This document shows positions 1-7,673 of a stretch of 17,124 bases of DNA, piece after piece. The notes under the pieces are model-generated. The model saw only the letters and a list, made by a program, of their open reading frames with translations, did no database searches and was not told the origin of the DNA. The first letter of the stretch is position 1, and each line of letters starts with the position of its first letter. Position numbers and translations under genes: made by a program. The stretch covers positions 1 through 17,124 of the forward strand of contig JAIOTF010000023.1 of the NCBI GenBank assembly GCA_021107195.1. Reading direction: 5' to 3'. Source of the DNA: Anaerolineaceae bacterium (GTDB lineage Bacteria > Chloroflexota > Anaerolineae > Anaerolineales > Anaerolineaceae).

Positions 1-782
1 CATTTTTTTGCCCATGCCAAGGTAGGCACCAAATCCGGGTCCAGGTTCATGATGCGCGCTGCGGTGGCATCCAGGGCGACAGGGTCAGTAGAGAAGAGCA
101 GTACATGCACTGGGCGGGGACTACCGTTGCGCGGGCCATTGCCTTCCATACCAATAATGCCATCCATCACGTTCAGGCGCGGCGGCAGCAAGCGGTTCAA
201 ATCGAGCAGCATTTGAGAAAACAGGTCTTCGTTCTGCAATCTGGCATGAAATTCAGCCTTTAACACACCGGGGATACAGCCGAACATATTTTTGACGGCG
301 CCTGTCAGGCGGGTCAAGGCATGTGTTTTCATCTTACAGATGTTGATGATGCCGTCGGCAGCCAACACATCCTGGGCGATTGTAAATTGTTTGATCAAAT
401 TACCTTCTGGAAAAGAGACTGTTTTCCCGCTGGTGAAATCTGCCAGGGGGATGTTCAGAGCTTCAGCTGCATCTGCAATGCCCGCTTTCCGAGCGGCGGT
501 CAAAGGCCGGTGTGCTGCTGGTGAATCACCATAGCTGAGACGGGCACCGGCTTCTTGCAGGTGACGTGCCACTGCCTGAAAGACTGCCGGGTGGGTGGCG
601 GTGTTTTTCTCCGGCGGGTCGGCAGCCAGAAGATTGGGTTTGAGCAGCAAATGCTCACCTGGTTTGAAGAAGGCTTGTGGGCCTCCCAATAGGGTCAGAC
701 CGCAGCCTACGGCTTCATTAACGGCATCCTGTTCATAATGGTTGCAGCGTACCAGTGCCACACGAGAGGGGGAGGGTTTCAT
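1..782 (-). CDS. DUF362 domain-containing protein, C-terminus cut by window edge
   Basis: The reverse strand stays open for 260 codons from an ATG at 782-780 to the left edge. The protein begins MKPSPSRVALVRCNHYEQD and contains KPNLL near residue 49, then THPAV, GDSPA, KTHALTRLTGAVKNMFG near residues 154-170, and a DPVALDATAARIM segment near the edge. This order (KPN, then GDSP, then K.KTH...TG..KN.FG, then DPVA.D) is the DUF362 pattern. Many family members carry ferredoxin-type 4Fe-4S motifs after this domain. That part would lie outside the window, so iron-sulfur binding cannot be judged. An AGGA (788-791 on the plus strand, read in reverse) sits 5 nt before the ATG and supports this start. 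The gene is divergent from the DUF4405 gene across a 275-nt gap. The substrate is unknown. Confidence 0.85.
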   Translation of the reverse strand, partial: MKPSPSRVALVRCNHYEQDAVNEAVGCGLTLLGGPQAFFKPGEHLLLKPNLLAADPPEKNTATHPAVFQAVARHLQEAGARLSYGDSPAAHRPLTAARKAGIADAAEALNIPLADFTSGKTVSFPEGNLIKQFTIAQDVLAADGIINICKMKTHALTRLTGAVKNMFGCIPGVLKAEFHARLQNEDLFSQMLLDLNRLLPPRLNVMDGIIGMEGNGPRNGSPRPVHVLLFSTDPVALDATAARIMNLDPDLVPTLAWAKK

Positions 783-1057
783 GATTGTCCTGTTCTTTGC
801 TTTGTATTGATAGATGGCTTGCCATCGGATAGCTGTTCTGTTGCTTTTCTCTGAGATTTTTTATTGTATCATCAGCTTCCGAACTGGAACTACGTGTGAT
901 AAATGATGTTCTATATTGCAGGCATTAAAGTATGACCATAATTTTTCAGCAGGGCTGCTGTCAGAAATTCATCTTTTCTCGATGTAATGTTCATAAATTC
1001 TTCACAAGTTTTATTTATGATATCTCTTAATATTGAAGTTTGAATCAGGAGGTATTT
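783..1057. other. Divergent intergenic region
   Basis: This gap separates the minus-strand DUF362 gene from the plus-strand DUF4405 gene. Its right part holds a promoter-like element (990-1021) and the Shine-Dalgarno sequence AGGAGG (1047-1052). It also holds an 8-bp inverted repeat, TCATAAAT at 991-998 and ATTTATGA at 1013-1020, which overlaps the direct repeats. For the minus strand, a TACAAT hexamer (864-869) could be a -10 box, but no convincing -35 was seen. No small gene was recognised. Confidence 0.6.
990..1021 (+). promoter_or_regulatory. Putative activator-dependent promoter of the DUF4405 operon
   Basis: Two 7-bp direct repeats, TTCATAA (990-996) and TTCACAA (1001-1007), are separated by 4 bp, giving an 11-bp pitch. 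Eight bases later comes TATGAT (1016-1021), a 5/6 match to the -10 consensus. No good -35 lies at the usual distance. Direct repeats with an 11-bp pitch replacing the -35 are typical of OmpR/PhoB-family response regulators. The same spacing recurs at 2472-2503. A start near 1028 would give a leader of about 30 nt with a strong ribosome-binding site. The site is inferred from sequence only. Confidence 0.5.
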
Positions 1058-1702
1058 ATGTCAGCAGAAAACGTTGTTAAAAAACAGAAGTCTTTTTGGT
1101 CAACGAAACGGCGCTGGGTGGTGGATGCTGTTTTAGGTTTGAGTGCAGTGGTTGTTATCGCTTCAGGTATTTATTTCCTATACCTGCCGGCTGGTTATCA
1201 GGGAGGCAGGAACCCGTATTACGACATGAGCATTTTATTCTCACGCCAGACCTGGGATCTTTTACATACCTGGAGTGGCATTTTAATGATCTTGATTGCA
1301 TTGGTTCATATCGCTGTGCATTGGAAATGGTTCCTGCGCATGGGGCGGCGAACCTGGCAACAAATACGCGGCCAGAAGGGAAAATTAAACCCTCGGGGAC
1401 GGATCAATTTGTGGGCCAATTTCATTTTGGCAGCCTCTTTTGTGCTGTGTTCTTTGAGTGGTGTGTATTTCATGTTTGTGTCCGGCAGCCGCCAGGCTGT
1501 TGATCCCGGCATCTTATTTTCACGCTTTGTTTGGGATATGATCCATACCTGGTCGGGCATCTTGATGATTGTGGCAGCATTGGCGCATTTTGTGATCCAC
1601 TGGAAATGGGTGATCAATAATGCTGAGCGCTTGCTGCGATCTATTTCAGGCTTGTTTCGCCGGTCACCTTCACATGCGGGTGAGACTACCGTAAAAGCTT
1701 GA
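1058..1702 (+). CDS. DUF4405-type membrane protein, possible b-type cytochrome
   Basis: This 214-residue membrane protein has four predicted hydrophobic segments (about 22-43, 69-92, 117-140 and 162-185). It is an internal duplication. FSRQTWDLLHTWSGILM (from residue 61) and FSRFVWDMIHTWSGILM (from residue 154) recur 93 residues apart, each followed by an H..xH-HWKW segment. Histidines fall at 70/84/88 and 163/177/181 with identical spacing (13 then 3 residues between). DUF4405 proteins resemble small cytochrome-b-like membrane proteins, so heme ligation and transmembrane electron transfer are plausible but not shown. The ATG at 1058 is preferred over an upstream TTG at 1040 because AGGAGG at 1047-1052 lies 5 nt before it. 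The secreted-protein gene follows after 32 nt, probably in the same transcript. Confidence 0.8.
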   Translation: MSAENVVKKQKSFWSTKRRWVVDAVLGLSAVVVIASGIYFLYLPAGYQGGRNPYYDMSILFSRQTWDLLHTWSGILMILIALVHIAVHWKWFLRMGRRTWQQIRGQKGKLNPRGRINLWANFILAASFVLCSLSGVYFMFVSGSRQAVDPGILFSRFVWDMIHTWSGILMIVAALAHFVIHWKWVINNAERLLRSISGLFRRSPSHAGETTVKA

Positions 1703-1734
1703 TCCATTTGATTTCTCAGAAAGGAAAAAATCGT

Positions 1735-2376
1735 ATGTTGAAGAAAATAATTATTGGTTTGGTTTCCGTAGCAACACTGGCAGTACTGATCGTTGGCGGC
1801 ATTAATCGCACCGTGGCGAAAACAGCGGATGTATATGGAAAGGAAGATGGCGCAGGAAAAGAGAGATATGCTCAATCTGACGGTGTAGATGATATTCAAC
1901 CTCGATCATCGGCCGAGAATCGGAGTGAAGCAAATACAGGTAAAGGGAGATATGCTGAATCCAACGATGTAAATGATCTTCAAACCCGGATAGCAGAATA
2001 TCAAGGTGGTAATGGTCAGGGACGCCGTGCGGGAAGTGAAAATCAAGCAGAGATGAGTGGCGAACCGCTTAATTTGGCAGAAGAGCAATTCACCGGAATG
2101 GTTGAGCTGAATGGCTCCATCAACAGCGTGGATCTGACTGAAGATGTGTTGATTGATACCGATGGTGGTCAGATTATTCTTGAAGGCCGGTCATTATCTT
2201 TCGCCGTATCGCAGGGATTCAACGCCCAGATGGGGGATGAGGTGCTGCTGGAAGGATTTTATGAGGGCACAGATTTTGAGATCGTGCAGATCACCAACCT
2301 CACCAGCGGTTTGGTAACGACCCTGCGTGAACCGACCGGCCGGCCTCTTTGGGCAGGCGGCGGACATACCTGGTAG
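1735..2376 (+). CDS. Secreted or membrane-anchored protein with short repeats and an OB-like C-terminal domain
   Basis: The 213-residue product starts with MLKKIIIGL and a hydrophobic stretch (residues 5-22), a signal peptide without a lipobox or an N-terminal anchor. The next part is polar. It contains a 17-residue repeat: GKERYAQSDGVDDIQPR at 41-57 and GKGRYAESNDVNDLQTR at 69-85, with a weaker third echo (GQGRRAGSEN) near 94. Residues 118-195 look like a small beta-domain (G.V..NGSI.SV, then V.I.T.GG.I.LEGR, then GDEV.LEGF), consistent with an OB-like fold, an assignment made only by eye. The C-terminus ends in GRPLWAGGGHTW. The start at 1735 is chosen over an in-frame TTG at 1699 because AAGGA (1721-1725) lies 9 nt upstream. 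The gene probably works with the DUF4405 protein. I do not recognise a named family. Confidence 0.7.
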   Translation: MLKKIIIGLVSVATLAVLIVGGINRTVAKTADVYGKEDGAGKERYAQSDGVDDIQPRSSAENRSEANTGKGRYAESNDVNDLQTRIAEYQGGNGQGRRAGSENQAEMSGEPLNLAEEQFTGMVELNGSINSVDLTEDVLIDTDGGQIILEGRSLSFAVSQGFNAQMGDEVLLEGFYEGTDFEIVQITNLTSGLVTTLREPTGRPLWAGGGHTW

Positions 2377-2405
2377 TCACATTCTTAATCAAACTGAAGA
2401 CATTT

Positions 2406-2440
2406 GCTCTCCCGCGAGATGTTAGCGGGAGAGCTTATTG
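2406..2440 (+). terminator. Intrinsic-type terminator after the DUF4405 operon
   Basis: A perfect 10-bp stem, GCTCTCCCGC (2406-2415) and GCGGGAGAGC (2425-2434), closes a 9-nt loop. It starts 29 nt after the stop codon at 2376. The T-run after it is weak (TTATTG), so termination may be incomplete. Confidence 0.7.
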
Positions 2441-2471
2441 AGAAAGATTAACACAAAATGTGAAGACAATC

Positions 2472-2503
2472 TACATAACTTCTAAACAACCTGTTGTTAT
2501 CCT
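2472..2503 (+). promoter_or_regulatory. Putative promoter of the adaptor/ABC operon, matching the one at 990
   Basis: TACATAA (2472-2478) and TAAACAA (2483-2489) form 7-bp direct repeats separated by CTTC. After exactly 8 nt comes TATCCT (2498-2503), a weak -10-like hexamer. The upstream promoter at 990-1021 has the same 7-4-7-8-6 geometry, and the aligned repeat region shares CATAA.TTCT..ACAA. A start near 2510 would give a leader of about 46 nt. Binding by a shared OmpR/PhoB-type regulator is an inference. Confidence 0.45.
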
Positions 2504-2555
2504 ATCAGGTGGAAAGAAATAGTTTGTAAATATTATTTTATGCAAGGAAATGAAT

Positions 2556-3977
2556 ATGACATCTTCTGCAAGTCTAGAAAAAATGAAATTTATTGGATCT
2601 AAACGATTCTGGCTGCTGGTGGCGGCTGTCATCATATTGACAGGTGCTGGTGCAGCGTATTTTCTTTTTGGCACAACACCGGAAACAACTGCGTCAGCCG
2701 GCGAAGAGCCTGCTCTGCAAACCACGAAAGTGCGCCGAGGTGATTTAAGAGTATCTGCCACTGGCAGCGGTACATTGACCGCAGGCACAGAGGTTGATCT
2801 GGCTTTTTCCACTTCCGGGACTGTTGGTACTTTGGCAGTAGATGTCGGAGAGAAAATGGAAGAAGGTCAATTACTGGCGGCGTTGGCGGACCCCAGCCAG
2901 TTGCAGGCAAACCTGGCTCAGAAACAATTAACTTATTTAAAGGCCCAACAGGCGCTGGATAGTCTTTATGAAAACACCGGTCTGGCAATGGCTGAGGCGT
3001 ATCAAGCTGTCGTTGATGCGCAGGCAGCATACGATAAAGCTTTATATGATGCCCAGCGCACGTCGTATGCCCGCTGCAGCGAGGAAGTGAATACAAGCAA
3101 CGCAGCCTCGTATGAGCGTGCCAAAGAAGAATTGGAACGGTTAAGCGATTGCTGCAACGGTTCTGATGAATGGATTGAGGCAAAAAACGTTTTTGATACT
3201 GCTTATGCCAATTGGGTGTACTGTTCAGCTTACACAGAGGATGAAGTTGTGGAATATGATGCTGCTTTGGAAGTGGCAAAAGCCGCTTTGAACCAGGCGC
3301 AAAACACTTTAGACATGTTGCAGCAAAACAATGGCATCGATGCAGATCAAGTTGCCCTGGCACAAGCTGAGCTCGAAAAAGCCAAACTGGAATTGCAGGT
3401 TGCACAGGAAGAATTGGATGGCGCGACCCTGACGGCTCCCATTTTCGGCACGGTCATCGCGATCGCGGCAGGAGAAGGGGAAGCTGTTACAACCAACACC
3501 TTCATCACTTTGGCGGATCTGGAAAATTTACAGGTGGTTGTATATGTCGATGAAACTGATATGGACCAATTACAGGTCGGCCACCCGGCAGAAATCGTAT
3601 TTGATGCCTTTCCTGACCTGGTTTTCACCGGTGAAGTGATACAGGTGCAGCCAGAGCTGGTGACTTTGGGCGGATATCAATTGGCGACGGGTTTGATCTC
3701 CCTGAATATGGATGAAACTAGCTCGGCAAACCGCATGCTGTTGGGTTTGAACGCAACGATTGATGTGATCAGCGGTGATGTACAAAATGCTCTCCTGGTT
3801 CCAATTGAAGCCTTGCGGGACCTGGGTGGAGAATACTCTGTCTTTGTGCAAGATGCAAACGGGGAATTAAAGCTGCGCATGGTTGAAGTAGGTTTGATGG
3901 ATTACACCTATGCTGAGATTCTTGATGGATTGGAAGAAGGCGAAATCGTCTCAACCGGTATTGTGCAAACTAATTAA
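2556..3977 (+). CDS. Membrane-fusion (HlyD/MacA-like) adaptor protein 1
   Basis: This 473-residue periplasmic-adaptor-type protein begins a six-gene operon. It has a cytoplasmic basic stretch, one membrane anchor (about 18-39), a first lipoyl half (GSGTLTAGTEVDLAF to EGQLLAAL, about 70-110) and a long Ala/Gln/Glu-rich coiled-coil hairpin (about 112-288). The second lipoyl half (TAPIFGTVIAI), a beta-barrel (VVYVDETDMDQL...VFDAFPD) and a membrane-proximal domain (LLVPIEALRDLGG) follow. In the family such proteins bridge an ABC permease and extracellular partners, and oligomerise. Cysteines at 174 (YARC), 199-200 and 223 (WVYCSAY) lie in the hairpin; those at 174 and 223 match both paralogues downstream. 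AAGGA (2544-2548) is 7 nt from the ATG at 2556 but only 1 nt from the ATG at 2550, so 2556 is preferred. Confidence 0.88.
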   Translation: MTSSASLEKMKFIGSKRFWLLVAAVIILTGAGAAYFLFGTTPETTASAGEEPALQTTKVRRGDLRVSATGSGTLTAGTEVDLAFSTSGTVGTLAVDVGEKMEEGQLLAALADPSQLQANLAQKQLTYLKAQQALDSLYENTGLAMAEAYQAVVDAQAAYDKALYDAQRTSYARCSEEVNTSNAASYERAKEELERLSDCCNGSDEWIEAKNVFDTAYANWVYCSAYTEDEVVEYDAALEVAKAALNQAQNTLDMLQQNNGIDADQVALAQAELEKAKLELQVAQEELDGATLTAPIFGTVIAIAAGEGEAVTTNTFITLADLENLQVVVYVDETDMDQLQVGHPAEIVFDAFPDLVFTGEVIQVQPELVTLGGYQLATGLISLNMDETSSANRMLLGLNATIDVISGDVQNALLVPIEALRDLGGEYSVFVQDANGELKLRMVEVGLMDYTYAEILDGLEEGEIVSTGIVQTN

Positions 3978-4011
3978 TCGGAATAAGTGAAAATCAATGG
4001 AAGGGTTGAGA

Positions 4012-5430
4012 ATGAAAAGCAGCAAGAAAAAACGGATATGGTTGATCTCTGCCTTTGTAATTCTGGTTGTTGGAAGCGCTTTTGCCTGGGTGTTTTTGAA
4101 AGTAGATGGTGATACAGAGACCGCAAGTGAGGCAGCGCAGCCACAAACGTCGCGGGTTGTAAGAGGCTCTTTGATCCTTTCGACAAGTGGAACAGGAACA
4201 CTTGTGGCTGGTGACCAGGTAGATTTGAGCTTTGCCACTGTGGGAACGGTTAGCCAGCTCAATGTTGAGGTAGGCGACCAGGTGATTGCCGGTGATGTGT
4301 TAGCTATCCTGGATGATCTGGACGCCTTACAGGTGCAGGTTGAGGAAAAACAATTGGCGCTGGAATCGGCCCAAAAAACAGTACAGGATTTGTACGATAA
4401 CGTCGATGTCAGTTTGGCACAAGCCCAATTGACGTTGGCGCAAGCTAAAGAAGCGCAGGCAAATGCTGAAAAGAATGTGGTCCAGGCCGGTGCAGGCCGC
4501 TGCGATTCAGCTACAACAGAAGCGTATTACTACGAATATATTTATGCACAGCGGGATGTCAATGAATGGGAATCCTATCTGTCAGATGGAACTTCCGGTT
4601 ATGGAGAGGACTTTATTCTGACGACATTAACCCCTTTGCGCAAAACCCGAGACAAAGCGTACAACAACTGGCAATACTGCCAGGGGTATACCACTTTGGA
4701 AGCGGAGACTTCGCAGGCAGTGAAAGAAGTTACTGAAGCAGAATTGGCCCGTGCGCAGGCAGCGTATGATGATCTGCTGGCAGCTTCTGGTTTGGACGCA
4801 GATGAATTGGCACTGGCATTAGCCGAGCAGGAAAATGCGTCGTTTCAACTTCAAATCGCCGAAAATGCTTTGAAGGGCGCCGAGGTCATTGCCCCGATGG
4901 ATGGCACGGTGATCTCCATTTCAGGTTCCGAAGGTGATGCTGTTAGCACAAATACATTTATTACTTTGGCGGATTTGGAGCATCCCAATCTGGAGATTTA
5001 CATTGATGAAACCGATATGGATTTGTTGCGGGTCAACAGTGAGGTTTCGGTTGTCTTCGATGCCATCCCCGATCGCACATTCATGGGGACGGTCGTACAG
5101 GTCAAGCCCATGCTGGTGGAAGTCAATAATTACGATGTTGTTCAAGGCCTGGTGGATTTGAACGATACCCAGACCAGTGCAGGCAGAAACCTGTTGTTGG
5201 GGATGCAGGCCGTGGTCGAGGTGGTTGGCGGGGAAGCCGAAAATGTTCTGTTGGTCCCGGTGGATGCTTTATGTGATCTGGTGAACAATCAGGCAACAGT
5301 CTGGGTGATGAATGCGGATGGAAGTTTTACAGCTCACAGTGTTGAATTGGGTCTCATGGATTACAGCCAGGCAGAAGTGGTCAGTGGCCTGGCACAAGGG
5401 GATATGGTTTCCCTTGAAGATCTTGAATAA
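4012..5430 (+). CDS. Membrane-fusion (HlyD/MacA-like) adaptor protein 2
   Basis: This 472-residue paralogue of its two neighbours has the same order of parts. These are an N-terminal anchor (about 8-29 after MKSSKKKR), a lipoyl half (GTGTLVAGDQVDLSF), a coiled-coil hairpin (about 102-289), a second lipoyl half (IAPMDGTVISI), a beta-barrel with DETDMDLL and VFDAIPD, and a membrane-proximal domain (LLVPVDALCDL). Hairpin cysteines sit at 164 (GRCDS) and 223 (WQYCQGYT), equivalent to those of the other copies. An extra cysteine occurs in DALCDL where the others have Arg. The C-terminus lacks the TGIV.TN ending shared by copies 1 and 3 and ends in SLEDLE. The ATG at 4012 has GGAAGGG (3999-4005) 6 nt upstream. 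An in-frame ATG at 3997 has no well-placed ribosome-binding site. Confidence 0.87.
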   Translation: MKSSKKKRIWLISAFVILVVGSAFAWVFLKVDGDTETASEAAQPQTSRVVRGSLILSTSGTGTLVAGDQVDLSFATVGTVSQLNVEVGDQVIAGDVLAILDDLDALQVQVEEKQLALESAQKTVQDLYDNVDVSLAQAQLTLAQAKEAQANAEKNVVQAGAGRCDSATTEAYYYEYIYAQRDVNEWESYLSDGTSGYGEDFILTTLTPLRKTRDKAYNNWQYCQGYTTLEAETSQAVKEVTEAELARAQAAYDDLLAASGLDADELALALAEQENASFQLQIAENALKGAEVIAPMDGTVISISGSEGDAVSTNTFITLADLEHPNLEIYIDETDMDLLRVNSEVSVVFDAIPDRTFMGTVVQVKPMLVEVNNYDVVQGLVDLNDTQTSAGRNLLLGMQAVVEVVGGEAENVLLVPVDALCDLVNNQATVWVMNADGSFTAHSVELGLMDYSQAEVVSGLAQGDMVSLEDLE

Positions 5431-5487
5431 GAAAAATACGGAAAAAGGTCATTGCTGAATGACCAGAATAACCGAGGAGACAATGGC

Positions 5488-6900
5488 ATGAAATTAAAAC
5501 AATTTGGAAATAAGAAATGGTGGATCATTCTGGCGGTCATCATCCTGGTATCCGGTGCAGCTTTCGCAGGCCTGCAATTCAGTCAAAATACGGCTGAAGC
5601 AGAGGAAACTGAAAAAGCTCCTTTGCAAACGGCAAAGGTTAGAAAAGGTGAGTTGACGATCTCCACTACGGGGACAGGCACATTAACGGCAGGAAGCGAA
5701 GCCAACCTAAAATTTTCTACCTCAGGCACATTGGCAGAATTGCATGTGACTGTAGGAGATCAGATGGAAGCCGGGGATGTGCTGGCGATACTGGATGATA
5801 TTGAATCGCTGCAAACAGAGTTGTTGACTAAAGAGCTGGCATTGTATGAAGCTCAACAAGTGGTAGACGATCTTCAAGAGAATGCGATTGCTAATCTGGC
5901 GGAAGCTCAGTTGACGTTGGCAAAAGCCAAGGATACCTATCAAGACGCGAAAGCCAATGTCAAATTACCGGGTGTGGAGCGCTGTGATGAAGAATCGCTG
6001 GCGGCTTATTATGACAATTACATGCTATTGGAAGAACAGCTGCAGGATCTAGGCAGTGGCGGCAGCGACAGTAATTATTATTTGAATGTGATCTACCCGG
6101 TTAAAACCGAGCGCGACAAAGCGTATGCAACGTATCTATATTGCGCTGGCTATACGGAATATGAGATTGAAGAATCTCAGGCGAATTTGGCCATTGCTGA
6201 AGCGGAAATGAATGGGGCACAATTGTACGTAGAGCTGCTCACAGAAAACTTGGGAATTGATCCGGATGAACTGGCCCTTGCGCAAAATGCTCTGGATAGC
6301 GCTCAGGTAGCCTTCAATCAGGCACAAAAACAATTGGATGGCGCTACCCTGGTTGCCCCATTCGATGGAACGGTAATGTTTGTTGCAGGTGCGGTGGGCG
6401 ATTCAATCGGCACGTCCACTTTCATTACTATTGCTGATCTGGTAAATCCAAAACTGGAGATTTATGTTGATGAGACCGATATGGATAAGATCGCCGCGGG
6501 GTATGAAGTGGAGATCGTTTTTGATGCGCTGCCCGATCTGACTTTCAGCGGAACGGTTTCCAGCGTTGAACCGGCGTTGGTATCGGTCAGCAATTACCAG
6601 ATGGTAAGAGGCTGGGCGGCCATAGATACGATCAGCATGAACAAAGACCTCACCTTGCTCGAAGGGATGGCGGCAACCGTGGAAGTGATCGGCGGCAGTG
6701 TTTCGAACGCTTTGCTGGTCCCGGTGGATGCGCTGCGCGATCTTGGAGATGGAGAATATGCAGTGTTTGTGGTCGGTGCTGATGGTCAATTGAAGCTGCG
6801 AATGGTAGAAGTTGGTTTGATGGATTACACCTTGGCAGAGATCCAAAGTGGATTGGAAATGGGTGATGAAGTTACAACCGGCATTGTGGAGACAAATTGA
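5488..6900 (+). CDS. Membrane-fusion (HlyD/MacA-like) adaptor protein 3
   Basis: This is the third adaptor paralogue, 470 residues. It has a membrane anchor (about 11-31), a first lipoyl half (GTGTLTAGSEANLKF), a coiled-coil hairpin (about 104-285), a second lipoyl half (VAPFDGTVMFV), a beta-barrel (IYVDETDMDKI, VFDALPD) and a membrane-proximal domain (LLVPVDALRDLGD) ending TGIVETN. Hairpin cysteines are C166 (ERCDEE) and C219 (LYCAGYT). It resembles copy 1 more than copy 2 at the C-terminus. The start at 5488 follows GAGGAG (5474-5479) by 8 nt; an upstream in-frame TTG at 5452 lacks such a site. Its stop codon overlaps the start of the ATPase gene by one base (TGATG), so adaptor 3 and the ATPase are probably translationally coupled. 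Confidence 0.88.
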   Translation: MKLKQFGNKKWWIILAVIILVSGAAFAGLQFSQNTAEAEETEKAPLQTAKVRKGELTISTTGTGTLTAGSEANLKFSTSGTLAELHVTVGDQMEAGDVLAILDDIESLQTELLTKELALYEAQQVVDDLQENAIANLAEAQLTLAKAKDTYQDAKANVKLPGVERCDEESLAAYYDNYMLLEEQLQDLGSGGSDSNYYLNVIYPVKTERDKAYATYLYCAGYTEYEIEESQANLAIAEAEMNGAQLYVELLTENLGIDPDELALAQNALDSAQVAFNQAQKQLDGATLVAPFDGTVMFVAGAVGDSIGTSTFITIADLVNPKLEIYVDETDMDKIAAGYEVEIVFDALPDLTFSGTVSSVEPALVSVSNYQMVRGWAAIDTISMNKDLTLLEGMAATVEVIGGSVSNALLVPVDALRDLGDGEYAVFVVGADGQLKLRMVEVGLMDYTLAEIQSGLEMGDEVTTGIVETN

Positions 6901-7673
6901 TGAACGAAAGAATCATTATCGAAACGGTTGATCTGAAGAAGATATATGGAATGGGCGATATTCAGGTGGCAGCTTTAGACGGCCTGAGTATCAAGATTAG
7001 GCAAGGTGAGTTTGTGTCTGTGATGGGCCCCAGCGGTTCCGGAAAAAGTACCTTGATGAATATTCTAGGGTGTTTGGACCGGCCAACTGAAGGACAATAT
7101 ATTCTGAATGGCGAGGATATAAGCGGTTTGGATAAGGTGGCGCTGGCTAACATTCGCAACAAGCAGCTTGGCTTTATATTTCAATCCTATAACCTGCTGC
7201 CCAGGATGGATGCGCTGGAAAATGTGATCTTGCCCATGGTGTATCAACGCGAGAATAATTTGCCGTCGGAAGAACGGCAGGAAAAAGCGATGGCGGCGCT
7301 GGAAAGCGTGGGGCTAACTGACCGCGCTCACCATTTGCCAAAGGAATTGTCCGGCGGTCAGCAGCAGCGGGTGGCCATTGCCCGGGCATTGGTGAACGAC
7401 CCGGTCTTGATCCTGGCGGATGAACCGACTGGTAACTTGGATACACAGTCCAGTAATGAAATTTTGGAATTGCTTCATGACATGCACGAGCGTGGCCGCA
7501 CGATCATGATGGTGACCCATGAATCGGAGATTGCTGATCACACCGGACGGGTGATCTATATTCGGGATGGCAAACTTGATGCGGATCGCTTGAATGGCAA
7601 GAATGCCAAAAAAATGAAGCAAAAGCTCCGGGAGACAATGGCTGCAACCGTCTCCAAAGGAGGTGAAGCATGA
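6900..7673 (+). CDS. MacB/LolD-type ABC transporter ATP-binding protein
   Basis: This 257-residue cytoplasmic ATPase has a complete motif set: Walker A GPSGSGKST (43-51), Q-loop FQSYNLLPRMDALENV with Gln95, signature LSGGQ (150-154), Walker B VLILADEPTGNLD (from 169) and switch histidine 207 (MMVTHE). The sequence type is the MacB/LolD/FtsE-like group, which powers mechanotransmission by MacB-fold permeases rather than ordinary import. The charged tail after the ATPase core (GKNAKKMKQKLRETM) is longer than in minimal family members. GGAGA (6888-6892) lies 7 nt before the ATG. The end overlaps the permease start by 4 nt (ATGA). No permease domain is fused, unlike MacB of E. coli, where ATPase and permease form one chain. 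Confidence 0.95.
   Translation: MNERIIIETVDLKKIYGMGDIQVAALDGLSIKIRQGEFVSVMGPSGSGKSTLMNILGCLDRPTEGQYILNGEDISGLDKVALANIRNKQLGFIFQSYNLLPRMDALENVILPMVYQRENNLPSEERQEKAMAALESVGLTDRAHHLPKELSGGQQQRVAIARALVNDPVLILADEPTGNLDTQSSNEILELLHDMHERGRTIMMVTHESEIADHTGRVIYIRDGKLDADRLNGKNAKKMKQKLRETMAATVSKGGEA

Noticed and set aside
292..534. Plus-strand open frames in the first 800 bases
   Set aside because: They lie antisense to the DUF362 gene, which has the conserved motifs; their translations show no domain and no ribosome-binding site was seen.
991..1020. 8-bp inverted repeat (TCATAAAT / ATTTATGA) as a separate operator
   Set aside because: It overlaps the direct repeats and -10-like box, which recur at 2472-2503, while the inverted repeat does not; the direct-repeat reading explains more.
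1306..1899. Minus-strand 197-codon frame across the DUF4405 and secreted-protein genes
   Set aside because: It spans two real genes and their gap in antisense and has no ribosome-binding site or domain.
2556..6900. The three adaptors as an assembly duplication
   Set aside because: They are clearly diverged in sequence, especially in the hairpin and C-terminus, so they are true paralogues.
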